From Brachionus plicatilis (Eukaryota > Rotifera > Eurotatoria > Ploima > Brachionidae), in the NCBI GenBank assembly GCA_010279815.1, contig QEOQ01000439.1:761741-794331 (forward strand): DNA of 32,591 nucleotides, given 5' to 3'. Position 1 is the first letter of the stretch. Every line of letters starts with the position of its first letter. The notes beneath the pieces are model-generated. The model ran no database searches, was not told the DNA's origin, and was given only the letters and a program-made list of their open reading frames with translations. This document shows, piece after piece, positions 1-9,385 of the stretch. A program made the translations under genes and the position numbers.

Positions 1-50
1 ACTTTTTTTTTGGTGACTTAGACTTTTTTTGGGACTTTTAAACAACTCTG
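1..50. mobile_element. One terminus of a hAT-type element (cut by window edge)
   Basis: The stretch ends in AAACAACTCTG at base 50 and carries GACTT-rich sequence before it. The same terminus, CAGAGTTGTTT on the other strand, closes the hAT copies at 5818-6082 and 21921-22050. The Ulp1 reading frame on the - strand runs straight into it and stops two codons later, so the insertion probably cut off the end of that gene. The other end lies outside the window, so the target duplication cannot be checked. Confidence 0.6.
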
Positions 51-700
51 TCATAAGAACACTTGACAGGATCACGTTTTAAAGATAACTCATAAGCATA
101 CGCCAATGCAAATAAGCCACAGTCATTGCCACCTTTTTGAAATATCATTTTTACCATATAAACAAAATGTAGCTCTTGATTTGGGTACAAAAATTGCATA
201 ATACGCTTTGCTGTTTTTAAATTTGCCGAATTATTTAAGCTATCGTAGATAAACCACTTACCATCCATTGTTTGCTCACAATTCTGATCGCTTGGTGATT
301 TTGTTGGGTCGATATATGTCAACAAAATCCAATGGTTTATTGTATTTACTATAAAAATTTGGTCAGAATACGGATCTTAGCACACTTGAATTGTTTCACT
401 GATAAGTTCTTGAATTCGCCAAGTTCTCCAATACCTGATACCGAACAGATCAAAACGGTCATTGAAATGACTTTCCAAAAAATCAAGTCCAAAATCTATA
501 TGAGATACTGTTAGCCAGTTAGTAGTTGTCAAAAAAAGTCCACTGTCTAAGGATTCTAAAACGCTCTCATGAACTCGATCGCCATCAGTCAAATCAACTT
601 CGCAAGTTTTACTCTCTTGATTTTTGGTTTGGATGCTTTGCCTTTCGGTCTTCCTCGTTTGGGCGCACTTGAGCATGAAATTATTGCAGCTGATTCAACC
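51..700 (-). pseudogene. Ulp1/C48-type cysteine protease domain of a MULE protein, broken
   Basis: This is the C-terminal part of the MULE protein that begins near 1980. Reading on the - strand there is first an AT-hook (KRGRPKGK, about 631-666), then WLTVSHIDFGLDFLESHF, an N-terminal Ulp1 motif. Next come NHWILLTYID with the catalytic His (codon 332-334), WFIYDSL, and GGNDCGLFA with the catalytic Cys. The His...(Asp)...Cys order is that of the C48 SUMO-protease family. A TAA at 377-379 separates the two halves in one frame, and a further frameshift lies between the AT-hook and the WLTV motif. A hAT end at base 50 removes the C-terminus. Such proteases occur fused to some MULE transposases, where their role is not settled. 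The domain call is firm; that this copy is dead is also clear from the breaks. Confidence 0.75.
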
Positions 701-873
701 TTTTTTTAGTCTTTGCTTGCTTTCAACCTTGCATTTAACATTCCTGCTAAATCGACGTTTTTGAAATCATTTGCTATTTTATCTCTTTTTTAAATTTTGT
801 AGCTCTATTTTTGACTACCAATTCTTCTTGGTCTTCTTCATATTTAATTAATTCTTCTTGATCAAGAAAAGAC

Positions 874-1380
874 TCATATGGGTTCATCATTAGGCGACTC
901 AACATTCATGTAAACATTTCTCGTTCGACAATCGAGTAATTTTATGTACTCTACAATTGCGACTACACGAACTTTCAAACTAGACTTTTTCAAAACCGAA
1001 TGAAAACCTTCGACATCGTTGTTTGAGCGTGGCTTATCGGTGCGTTGATGATTCCAAATTGTTGGACTTATTTTGCCATTGACCCATTGATTAATGAAAT
1101 ATTGTATAAACTTAACAATATTGTCATTCTGATCGGGCATTTGGTTAATTATTACTTGAAAACCGCTTTCTAGAAACTCTTTCTGAATTAATGCTAAAGC
1201 AAGAAAATGCTTTTTCCAGAAACGGAACCCCCAGTCGTTTTGGTACTTTAATTTTAAACCGAGTAAAAACTAACCTTTTTATTATTGCCTGGAAAAAGTG
1301 AAACCAGCAGCCTTTAATTTCGAACTTCTTTGAAAATCGTGTTCACGATTTTCAAAGAAGTTCGTTCTGCTGATGTTTCC
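874..1380 (-). pseudogene. MULE transposase core, central and C-terminal part, frameshifted
   Basis: On the - strand KFEIKGCWFHFFQA gives the MULE hallmark CxxH block (GC-x-FH-x2-Q). After a frameshift near 1270 the frame resumes as KYQNDWGFRFWKKH and continues without a stop through FIQYFINQWVNG and PRSNNDVEGFHSVLKK. This last block, with N-N-x-x-E-x-x-H, is the region of the third catalytic acid. The part that should hold the first two aspartates is missing: upstream of the CxxH block the sequence runs into a perfect palindrome and then a short AT-rich stretch. The reading frame shares strand and order with the FLYWCH segment upstream and the Ulp1 segment downstream, so all three were one gene. 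It has at least one frameshift and a deletion. Confidence 0.8.
1321..1364. repeat. Perfect 21-bp palindrome with 2-nt loop
   Basis: Bases 1321-1341 and 1344-1364 are exact reverse complements, separated by TT. On the - strand the copy next to the MULE CxxH block is in frame with it and looks like genuine coding sequence. The other copy is an inverted duplicate placed where the rest of the transposase core should be. The arms end abruptly on both sides. Confidence 0.9.
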
Positions 1381-1512
1381 AATAATATGCGCCCGGTCTC
1401 TGAAAAAAAAATTAAAATTGGATTATCATTTTGATTTTTGATATTGTATTATTTATTAAAATTGTCTCTTATTCTTCTTTAATAAATAAACTGGATCGAT
1501 TTCCTTCGTTTT

Positions 1513-1980
1513 TTACCGAATGCAGTAGCAAGTGTTTTTCGCTCTTTCTTCTAAAGGCCAGTACTCTGCTTCTTCACGGTTGTCAGAGTGCTGTTGGAGA
1601 GCTTGAAGTTTTCTCTTGTATTCATCACTGAAATCGAAATCTTTTAACTTGACCATACTTTTTAATCTTCCATACTCTTTTTCGCACTCGATTTGAACTG
1701 GAAGTTTGCGCACACATTCGGAATGATGAGTCTTTTTCGCTAATCTAATAATTTCATTATATAGTTTTGTAAAACTCACCTTATTGCACGTCGAACAACG
1801 CCATCTAAAAGAACCGTCTTTGTTGAGTTCTTTAACTCTTAAAAATTTGACTCCGTTGAACTGAGCTAGAGTCTGCTTTGGGTTTAAGTAATCGATGTAA
1901 ACTTTAGTTTCCATTTGGATAGTTTTTATTTTAAATTTGGTAAAGTGGCATTTCAAGTCTTTAAAATCAGTTTTTTGCAT
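1513..1980 (-). pseudogene. FLYWCH zinc-finger N-terminus of the MULE-Ulp1 protein
   Basis: The frame is open for about 155 codons, with ATG candidates at 1978-1980 and 1912-1914 (METKVYIDYLN). It holds FNGVKFLRV, GSFRWRCSTCNKVSF and a later HHSEC. The F...W-x-C-x2-C...H-x-C spacing is that of a FLYWCH-type zinc finger, the DNA-binding module at the front of many animal MULE transposases. After the finger comes a charged helical stretch and then a stop at about 1513. An intron may follow, because a pyrimidine-rich stretch ending in CAG lies about 110 bp further on, but no donor is convincing. Gene order after this is transposase core, AT-hook, Ulp1. This part is open, but the gene as a whole is broken further down. 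Confidence 0.65.
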
Positions 1981-1989
1981 AATTAACAA

Positions 1990-2874
1990 TTTCAGAGTTA
2001 ATTAATAATAATCCGAGTAATCAAGGATTAAGTTTTTAAGTTCTTATTCAATAGAAAGGTTTTAGGACTTAGCCAAAGTGATAATTAGAAGCAAGATCAT
2101 TGATCATTTATTAAGCATAAAATTTTTTAATTAATGTGTCAGATTTTTAAAAAATAATTATTATTTATTATCATTATAAAACCGTACTAAATTACAAACC
2201 GTACTATTTTCAGGCGTACTTTTCTTAGGCAGTACTTTTATACAAAATACCTATATATATTATATTGGTAAATTTAACTGAACAAAATATTAAAAATTCT
2301 GATCATTTAAATACAAGCCAAACATAACTATCAAAAGCAGTACAATGAAAGCAAATATGATGCCAAAAATCGTTCATTTTGATAAAAGTTTTGTGAATTT
2401 TTTTGTAAATAAGACTTCCAACTAGGGCAACCAATTTAATTCACCTTTTTTTGCTTTTGTTTAACTTCGACATTAATTTTGACTTTTAATTTAAAAAAAA
2501 GATCTCTAGTTGCATTTTGTTTTTTATAATCTATTTGTTAGTTAAATTGTTTTAGTTTGTAAAATATAATTTAATTTTATATAATAAATTTGCTAACATA
2601 TTTTTATATTCATACCTTTTATGTTAATTATTTAGATATGTAAATGGTTTTACGCATAATATTTTGCGTAATTTTAATCTCGGGTAGCTGGGGATCAGGT
2701 TTCAATAAAAGAAAATTTTGTTTTTTCGCTAAAAGTTATTGTAATATTAAAAAACTAGAGTCATGTTTAAAAAGATGAGAACACCCTAATCGAATTGTTT
2801 TTTGAGTAATTGAATTTAAAATTTGATTCTCGAAATAACTGATGTTTTATGTGGCTTAATTTTGTTTTTGAATT
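1990..2874. other. AT-rich spacer, no gene seen
   Basis: I see no coding pattern, terminal repeat or RNA gene. A few short GTAC-containing motifs recur irregularly at 2185-2240, and TTACGCA...TGCGTAA forms a weak hairpin near 2651-2672. Confidence 0.5.
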
Positions 2875-2930
2875 ACAAAATGTATCCAATGTTGAAATAA
2901 CATTGAAAGAGTGCGATGTTTCAAATATTT
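2875..2930 (-). repeat. Left copy of a 56-bp inverted repeat pair
   Basis: The reverse complement of this segment matches 5438-5493 with three mismatches in 56 bases. Both copies keep one frame open and would read IFETSHSFNVIS-like peptides. The pair brackets the LTR-like segment and the second MULE. I do not recognise the family. Confidence 0.7.
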
Positions 2931-2989
2931 TGTAATACACCCTACGTATCATTTGATCATCAGCTTCTCAACTGATGCGCAATGATAAG

Positions 2990-4931
2990 GGACGAGGTAT
3001 AATAAAACATAAAAATAGAGAATAAAAGAAAATTAAAACATAAATCAAAAATTGTTTTTATAATTTGAATAAGAGAGAAACACAACATAAATTTTTTTTA
3101 ATTTTATAAAATAAAACATAAAATCGAGATTACACTATTCATATAGAAAAAAAAAACATTAATTTTTGGATATTTTTTTAATTTTAGAAAACAAAACATA
3201 AAATTGTGTTTTTGGAAATTTGTAAGACAAAGTTATCTTAAAAGCTAATAAAACATCTGATAAATAAATCCTATTAAAAATTTTTTTAATACTCTCAGGA
3301 TGCCAAGGCGAAAAATTGACTGGATTTTCTTAACAAACTTAATTCAGATGTTGATTTAGAACATTTTTTTAAACAGTAGCGTAAACAATCATCAGGAAAT
3401 GCAAATTCTAACAATTAAACAATCTGCTCAGATAACAGCGATTGTCATAAAATGGTGGTCCTGTATCCAAAGTGTAAATCTCAGAAGAATTGTATAACTC
3501 GCTATCTAGTTACTAGATGCCAAAAAAAAAGGTCAAATAGTCGTCAAAGACGTGAACATGCATCAAATATTAAACCTTACTGAAATTCAGACTCAAGCTC
3601 AAAAAAATAAGCATGGAATATTCGTAGTGAAATAAATGAAGGTGACAATTCGAGCCACTTTCATCTAGGAATAACAACAAAAAAATTACTAAATAATGCT
3701 TTAAATATTTAAACATTTCATTTAGACTGTACCTACAAAATTGTAAAATATGGATTTCCTGTTGCTGTTTTCGGAGGCTCCGATATAAGAAGAAAATTTG
3801 ATCCTATTTCCTTTCTCATTACATCTCATGAAAAAGAAAAAGATTTTACTTTTTTTTGGGACTCACTAATTGAAAAAGGTAAACAAGTAAATATTAATTT
3901 TATTGATCTAATCGAATATATATGCATTGATGCTGATCGTGCAAGTTCAATTAGTATTAAAAATGAGTTAATTAATTCGAAAATTATCATGTGCTCGTAT
4001 CATTTTAAAGCTAATGTAATTTTTGTTCAGGTAAAAAAAAATTAGAAATTTAATTAATTTGTTTTTTTTACAGATAAATAAAAATTCGAAAAAATTCCGA
4101 AATCATGTGAAGATAAAATAGTGAATAATATTAATCATCTTAACTCAACCAAGAATAAAGAAAGTTTTGAAAAATCAAAAAAAAAAATATTTGGCTAAAT
4201 GGAAAAAAAATTAACATTTGAACGTTTTTGTGAAATATTTTTCAAAACAATGGCTCGCTGAGCCATTTTGTTATTGGCAATTGTTTCAAACTCCTCCTGG
4301 TTATGCTATGTCAAATAATCCGATTGATTCGTACAATAATAAAAACAAAAGATTCTTTTCAGAAAGAACCAAATTCAATTTGTTGCCAGTTTTTGAGATT
4401 TTTGAAAAAGTAGTAACATTTGAGTCTCGTATCGAATACATTACTCTAATATATATTCTTTTGCTAAACTATCTACCAAAAGGGTGCCAAAAAAATATTT
4501 AGAATCAATAGCAAAATTAGAGGAAGAAAAAGAAAATGATGAAATTTTATTAAAATATAAATGGAGCGATTAATACTTAGTAGAAATAAACCCAAATTGC
4601 CTTTGTCCTGATTGTAATCATTGTAGCTGCTGTCATTTTTTGGATTATGCAGTTTGCATACATCTAGTAGGTTGTAGGTTTAGACTCAATCGGTTTTTCT
4701 GGTATTATATTAAAAAAATTCAAAAATAAAAATAGTTCTCAAAAAAGAATAGTAGGACCATGGTATGAAAAGCACTAATTAATTAAATCAAAAATAATTT
4801 ATGTTTTATTCTTAGTCTAATAACAATTGACTTATGTTTTTTTGTCAGTTTGATAAATAAAAATTATTTTTATGTTGTGAATTTTTTTTTGTTTTTTTTT
4901 AAACTTTTTTATGTTTTATTATACCTCATCC
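2990..4931 (+). mobile_element. Complete-ended Mutator-like (MULE) DNA transposon
   Basis: The left end reads GGACGAGGTATAATAAAACA and the right end is its reverse complement with one mismatch. The terminal inverted repeats are 26 bp (2990-3015 and 4906-4931). The element is flanked by perfect 9-bp direct repeats AATGATAAG (2981-2989 and 4932-4940), the target duplication length typical of Mutator elements. The 1942-bp body encodes a MULE transposase in the same orientation. Similar ends and a clean target duplication suggest a fairly recent insertion, although the transposase frame is already broken. Confidence 0.92.
3440..4700 (+). pseudogene. MULE transposase with SWIM zinc finger, broken
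   Basis: The core reads FHLDCTYKIVKYGFPVAVFG with the first catalytic Asp at 3725-3727, then CIDADRASS with the second Asp, then IIMCSYHFKANV, the MULE CxxH block. A short intron is likely just after this (GT near 4031, AG near 4073). Downstream, PPGYAMSNNPIDSYNNK is the block that normally carries the third catalytic acid in NNxxExxN; here the expected Glu is Asp. A SWIM-type zinc finger follows at about 4599-4670 (CSC...CIH). A TAA at 3710-3712 lies just before the first catalytic block, and the frame is broken between 4080 and 4220 and again near 4500. The N-terminal part from 3440 is open but not recognised. The family assignment is firm; the copy cannot make a full protein as read. Confidence 0.8.
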
Positions 4932-5424
4932 AATGATAAGTAAGAATTAATACACTTGTCACGTATCTCAGAAGATAGACGCTTCTAGATGCTGATATAA
5001 ACATTTATATAATAGCTCACATCTTGTCTTAATTATAAGCCCGTGTTCTTGACACGAACTCATTGGTATAAATAATGATTCCATTCTCAGTGCTTGGTGA
5101 GAGATTTTTAGTGATTACGTTAACTATGTTAGAGCTCAACAATTAGTTAATAAACTATTCAAAAGTATACTTGTTTTATCATTCATTAACTCGCCTTACA
5201 ATTTTTTTCAGTTTCAAATAAAAAATAATTTTAAGTTAATATTGCAAGCATTTTCATTTTAAATTTAAACCTTATAGTGAAATAGAATGAGTTTACATAT
5301 CTTAGATAGTTTTTTAAATTACAATTATTATCTTAAGGATCATCATATCACTAACTCTAAGTCAAAATTTATAAAAAAAAAAAGCTTTTCATGTTTGCAA
5401 AATTAACTTAAAATTATTTTTTTT

Positions 5425-5793
5425 TTGAAACTGCAAGAAATATTTGAAACTTCGCACTTTTTCAATGTTATTTCAATATTGGATACATTTTGTATTTATC
5501 TCAAAAATATCTCAAAAACTTCACTTCCTGGACAAAAATTACACATTTTTGGAAAGCTAGTGAAATTCTCTAGAAGAATAATCGGTGTCATGTCTGTAAA
5601 ATTGGGGGTCAGTGGTGGTCAGTGTTTTAGTAGAAATTTATTAAAGCTTCACTTTGAGAATTTGTTAAAGTCGCAGTTTACTATTGCGAGGAACGAGCGG
5701 ACTCGTGACGAGCTGATTAAGCAGAGGCAAGCCCGTATAACAAATAAAATGTTGAACTGCTTTAAGAAAATTCTTGACGTAAATCGTCAATAG
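5425..5793 (+). CDS. Unrecognised ORF, probably part of a decayed repeat
   Basis: The frame is open for 122 codons. Its first 25 codons lie inside the right copy of the 56-bp inverted repeat, so they may be fortuitous. From about 5590 the sequence is noticeably richer in G and C and reads MSVKLGVSGGQCFSRN, then LKSQFTIARNERTRDELIK and a basic helical tail ending ILDVNRQ. I recognise no family. The IARNE stretch is shared at DNA level with a site near 13755-13778 on the - strand, which suggests a repeated coding element. A hAT copy has inserted 24 bp after the stop. The ATG at about 5590 is a more likely start than anything upstream. Confidence 0.3.
   Translation: MKLQEIFETSHFFNVISILDTFCIYLKNISKTSLPGQKLHIFGKLVKFSRRIIGVMSVKLGVSGGQCFSRNLLKLHFENLLKSQFTIARNERTRDELIKQRQARITNKMLNCFKKILDVNRQ
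5438..5493 (+). repeat. Right copy of the 56-bp inverted repeat pair
   Basis: It is the reverse complement of 2875-2930 with three mismatches. Within each copy CAATGTT and AACATTG (one base different here) form a small internal hairpin. Confidence 0.7.
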
Positions 5794-5817
5794 AGTATAC
5801 AAATTATTTGATAAATT

Positions 5818-6082
5818 CAGACTTGTTTTTAAGTCACATTTTTAAGTCTAAGTCACAAAAATTTAAGTCTAAGTTATGATTTGAACTAAAATTTTTATCA
5901 ATATCTGCTTCATTTGGACCAGTTGAAAGAATTTTTTTCTAAATCTGGTTACATTAGCAGACCACAAAGGTCAAGATTAACAGCCAGGAATTTGGAAGCA
6001 ACTACTTTGTTGGTATCAAATATGGATTTATTAAATCATTGACTTGACTTGACTTAAGACTTGTGACTTAAAAACAACTCTG
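5818..6082 (+). mobile_element. Internally deleted hAT transposon keeping the transposase C-terminus
   Basis: The left end is CAGACTTGTTTTTAAGTCAC and the right end is its reverse complement with one mismatch. The element is flanked by perfect 8-bp direct repeats GATAAATT (5810-5817 and 6083-6090), the hAT target duplication length. The 265-bp body keeps the hAT C-terminal dimerisation domain: SFGPVERIF at about 5909-5935, then SGYISRPQRSRLTARNLE and LLVSNMDLLNH to a TGA at about 6042. An extra T in the T-run near 5936 shifts the frame between the two halves. All of the catalytic part is gone. It is a non-autonomous deletion derivative and a guide to the parent family's ends. Confidence 0.92.
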
Positions 6083-6739
6083 GATAAATTACATGCTATT
6101 TTACTTTTTCGAAACTAATAAAGTATAACAGATATGCTAATAAAGCAAAACATTTATTTTGTTTTATTTTTAGTAAAAATCTTTTGAAAATTGATTTTAA
6201 TTGACCTTAAAAATTATAAAAAAAATTACCATATTTCATCAAATATAAGAAAGTTCAGTAATCAAAAGATTTCTTCTAAAATTTTTCACTCCCAAAATGT
6301 TACTCAATTAATAGAAATTAATACCTTTTTAGCTATTTTTTTTTCTATTAAAAACAAGAAAAATGAATGTTTTACATGAGAGATGATTCATAAATTTTCT
6401 TTTAAACAAGACACATATTCTCAAGAAAAATAACTTAAATAAAGGAAAATTTTTGACTGAAATACAAGTTAGTTTCTTCTATTTATAGTTATTTCTATTT
6501 GATGAACAATAAAATAGAGATCTTTCAGATTATAAGCTCGTAACGGTCCGTTATACTTCTAATTTATGTTAATTTTTTTATTATATTTATTTTGGATTAT
6601 TAAAATTATAAGTAAAATTATTTTTGAAAAAAATATAAATTTATTTATAGAAATTTAAATTTCTTTTCATTTAACGCCACACCATAACATAATTTAAGTT
6701 ATTTATACTTACATTCAATTTATTTTTTTTTATATTTTA
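6083..6739. other. AT-rich region, possible 3' flank of the Helitron
   Basis: No gene is seen. TAACGGTCCGTTA at 6541-6553 is a 6-bp-stem palindrome about 200 bp beyond the end of the Helitron helicase frame, in the position where a Helitron 3' hairpin would be expected. A clear CTRR terminus cannot be placed after it. Confidence 0.4.
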
Positions 6740-8652
6740 TTTTCATTTTGAATAAATTTATATTTTAATTTAGTTTGTTTGCTTAAAAAATTCAACCTAT
6801 TTTCTTCTCTAATTCTTGAAGGAAGTGAATCACTTTTAGCAATTATTTGCAATCGACAATAAGGAAATGGTTTTATTAAAAAATCCGTCAATTTTTTAAA
6901 TCTCGAGAGTTGTACAAATGTGGTTCATAAATGTCTTTCAGAATTCCCTAAATCAACTATTCCTTTGTCTAAAGTTGAGCCCTGTACCTTAAAATTATTT
7001 TTTTTTATATTATGTGTAAAATCATTTTTTGATTTTAGAATTAATTTACTTTATGGGTTGTTATGGCGTATGCCAATCGAATTGGAAATTTTTTTCGTGT
7101 AGCACATGCTGTTTTAGAATATTGAGTTGTAGAAGGTATAGGTATACAGTTTTTATTTTGGAATTAATTAAAAAACTGTGGCCCAGAATATTGTTCGATA
7201 TAGATAATAATAACTTCTGGCATATTTCCTGTTGTTTTTGTTTTGTCAGCATAAATAATGTCCTTAATAGTTCCAATAGCACCGTTCACAACACCTTTAA
7301 GTTTTTTTTATATTATTATTTTTTATTTTATTTTTATGACTTGATTTTAATTAAAAAATTAAATTATAAGCCTTTTTTTTTCCAAAGATTTGAAATTATG
7401 CTAATTACACAACCCAAAGCAACAATTATCGAATTTTCTAAATTATTAAAATGAGAAGATGCAATGCATTGGGCTTTGTTTGATGAATTAATAGCTCTAA
7501 TTTCAGTAATTGGCTCTTTTTTTTTTTTAATTGCTCTAAATTTATTTTATCAACAGAATCATTATCATTGAATATTGATATTGCATTTTCAAAACCAATT
7601 AATTTCTCAGCGGTCGGATTTCGAGTTTTTAATAACTTCCAATCATCTATAGTTGATGTTCCATCTCTAAGTCGTGGTAATAGATTAATAAATTGGGCTT
7701 GTGTTGCATCGTTGTCAATATTTTGTTGTCTCATTACAGCTTCTAAGGTTATTACTATTTTAAATTGTTGATAAGCTATAAATCCTGTCTGTGATATATT
7801 ATCTTTTAATCTAGTGTCATACAAAGGAGATTGACCAAGTGGTAATAGTTGACCAGGATCACCAATTAATATAACTGAAATGCCACCTAATAATTGATCA
7901 TTATTTTTAGCTTGACGTAATCTTCTATCAATTTTACCAAACATTATTTGACCAAGTAGAGAAAATTCGTTTATTATAAATAAATCAATTTTTTCAAAAT
8001 CAGATTGTAATTGAGCTAATGGTTCATTCTCAAGATCGATAAATGTTTCTTTTTCACTTTTAACAACAGGTATTTTCAATAAACCGTGCAATGTGTCGCC
8101 TTTTAATTTAGAGTTATAATAATATATTATTTAATTTAAAATAAATAAAAGTTTGAACCTTTGATGATAAATGCTGCTTTTGCAGTAGGACATGCTCTTT
8201 TAATTTGACCAATTTTTAGTTTGGATATAGCAGAAACCGTGAAAGATTTGCCTGTACCAGCTGTACCAAGTAAAATCATAAGCATTTGTTTTTTTTCTTT
8301 ATTAAACTTATCTATCAAATCATATGTAAATCGTTGACAAATATTTAGTTGATCAGGATTAACATCGTCAATTATCGCTTCTTCGTTAAGATCTTGATCT
8401 TATTCTTTTTCAATATTAAGCCAATTAGGCTTTTGTTTTAGTTGTTCATCTATATATTTTTCTCTAACAATTTGCCAATTGTAATTAAGATTAATTAAAC
8501 TTTCAATTTCGTTTTGAATTTTAGTTTTTGGCATGGTGTTTGCACAAGACATCCATGGTGTTTGGATATAATCTTCTTTTTCTTCAAATTCATCTTCATT
8601 ATTAATATCATAATTTCGTTTAATTTTATTATCAGCAATTCCGTGAGTAAAC
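6740..8652 (-). pseudogene. Helitron Pif1-family helicase domain, decayed
   Basis: Reading on the - strand: a linker with WMSCANTMPKTK, then LLGTAGTGKSFTVSAI (Walker A, about 8230-8280), CPTAKAAFIIKG and DTLHGLLKIP. Next is LFIINEFSLLGQ (Walker B, with Asn where Pif1 proteins have Asp), then VILIGDPGQLLPLG and AVMRQ. After a frameshift in an A-run near 7518-7529 it continues PITEIRAINSSNKA and NLWKKKGL. The C-terminal motifs KVQGSTLDKGIVDLGN and FVQLSRFKKLTD follow, to about 6786. A 59-nt intron (8100-8158, GT...AG) keeps the frame across its junction. Breaks include TAA in WLNIEKE*DQD near 8400, the A-run frameshift and a stop after KKKGL near 7370. In an intact Helitron this 5'-3' helicase unwinds DNA for rolling-circle transposition. 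The copy is dead. Confidence 0.9.
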
Positions 8653-8857
8653 CTTAATTTTTTATATTTTAATTTAATATTAATTTAAGTAATTAACGTA
8701 ATTATCCGAATTTACTGACATGTCATTAAATTTTTTAGTGACATGTCAGTATAGAATCTTTTACATGTTATAACAGCGTGTCACTAAAATAGAGTACTCT
8801 ATTTTAAAGACATGTCACTCAATTCGGATGATTACGTTATATTTTATAAATTATTAC
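8653..8857 (-). other. Helitron intron enlarged by a MITE
   Basis: The donor GTAATA (at 8857) and acceptor TTAAG (ending 8653) join ATGAA to GTTTACTCACGG, which keeps the frame (ETMK-FTHGIADN). The intron is 205 nt. Removing the MITE and one TA leaves about 61 nt, the same size as the neighbouring introns. Confidence 0.75.
8696..8837. mobile_element. 142-bp MITE with TA target site
   Basis: The ends ACGTAATTATCCGAATT and AATTCGGATGATTACGT are imperfect inverted repeats that continue into GACATGTC motifs on both sides. TA flanks each end (8694-8695 and 8838-8839), pointing to the Tc1/mariner superfamily. A palindrome AAAATAGAGTACTCTATTTT lies inside. The right end of a related copy is seen at 32480-32518. 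Confidence 0.75.
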
Positions 8858-9385
8858 TTCATTGTTTCTATTATTTCAGGTGTTGTTTTTATTTTAAATT
8901 CTTCAAAACGTTTAATAGCAGTTTCTTTGTTATTAATAATTGAGATATCATTAATAGTCCAATTGCTATATTCTATTATTTGGTAAAAACAGTATTCTTT
9001 GTAATTTTCTGTTATTTTCGGAATATATCTAATTCTAGGATATGTGACTATAATTACTTTATTACAATTAATTCTAATTTTGAGTTCTCCTTTAACACAT
9101 TTATATAGAGTCACAAATTGATTGAATGATGTTTCTAAATTTTCTTTCTCATTTAAGCTCTGTCGATTTAATTTAGAATCTTCATTCTGTCTGATTTTTT
9201 TAATTAATTCGAAGTGTTTAGCTCTATAAGCATAGAAATCTATAGAGTTTCATTAGTTGCTTCAAATTGAGTTGCATTTTAAATAAACTTTTAATTTCTT
9301 TCGATTGATTTAGATCCAAAGACTGGGTGACATATTCAAATGAACTACTATATAAAGGTTCAGACATTAGTAATCTGCAAACCTA
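8858..9385 (-). pseudogene. Helitron Rep-helicase linker region
   Basis: On the - strand, after a 51-nt intron (GTAAAT...ATAATAG, about 9366-9416), the frame reads VCRLLMSEPLYSSSFEYV, the QExxxLL...S block found after the Rep domain of animal Helitrons. A frameshift near 9250 is followed by YAYRAKHFELIKKIRQNED, then CVKGELKIRINCNK and YPRIRYIPKITENYKEY down to ETMK at the next intron. It links Rep to helicase in one polyprotein. Confidence 0.75.

Larger units (their letters stand above)
2941..5200 (+). mobile_element. Candidate solo LTR split by the MULE at 2990-4931
   Basis: If the MULE and one copy of its target duplication are removed, the flanks 2941-2989 and 4941-5200 join into about 300 bp. 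This holds a TATA-like box (GGTATAAATA, about 5065), a polyadenylation-like AATAAA (about 5152) and an end in CGCCTTACA. That order resembles a small LTR of the Copia kind. No primer-binding site, internal domain or partner LTR is seen, and no clean 5-bp target duplication, so the call is tentative. Confidence 0.3.

Noticed and set aside
7029..7454. 141-codon + strand frame, Cys- and Phe-rich
   Set aside because: The - strand of the same stretch carries recognisable Pif1 helicase C-terminal sequence, so this frame is its shadow.
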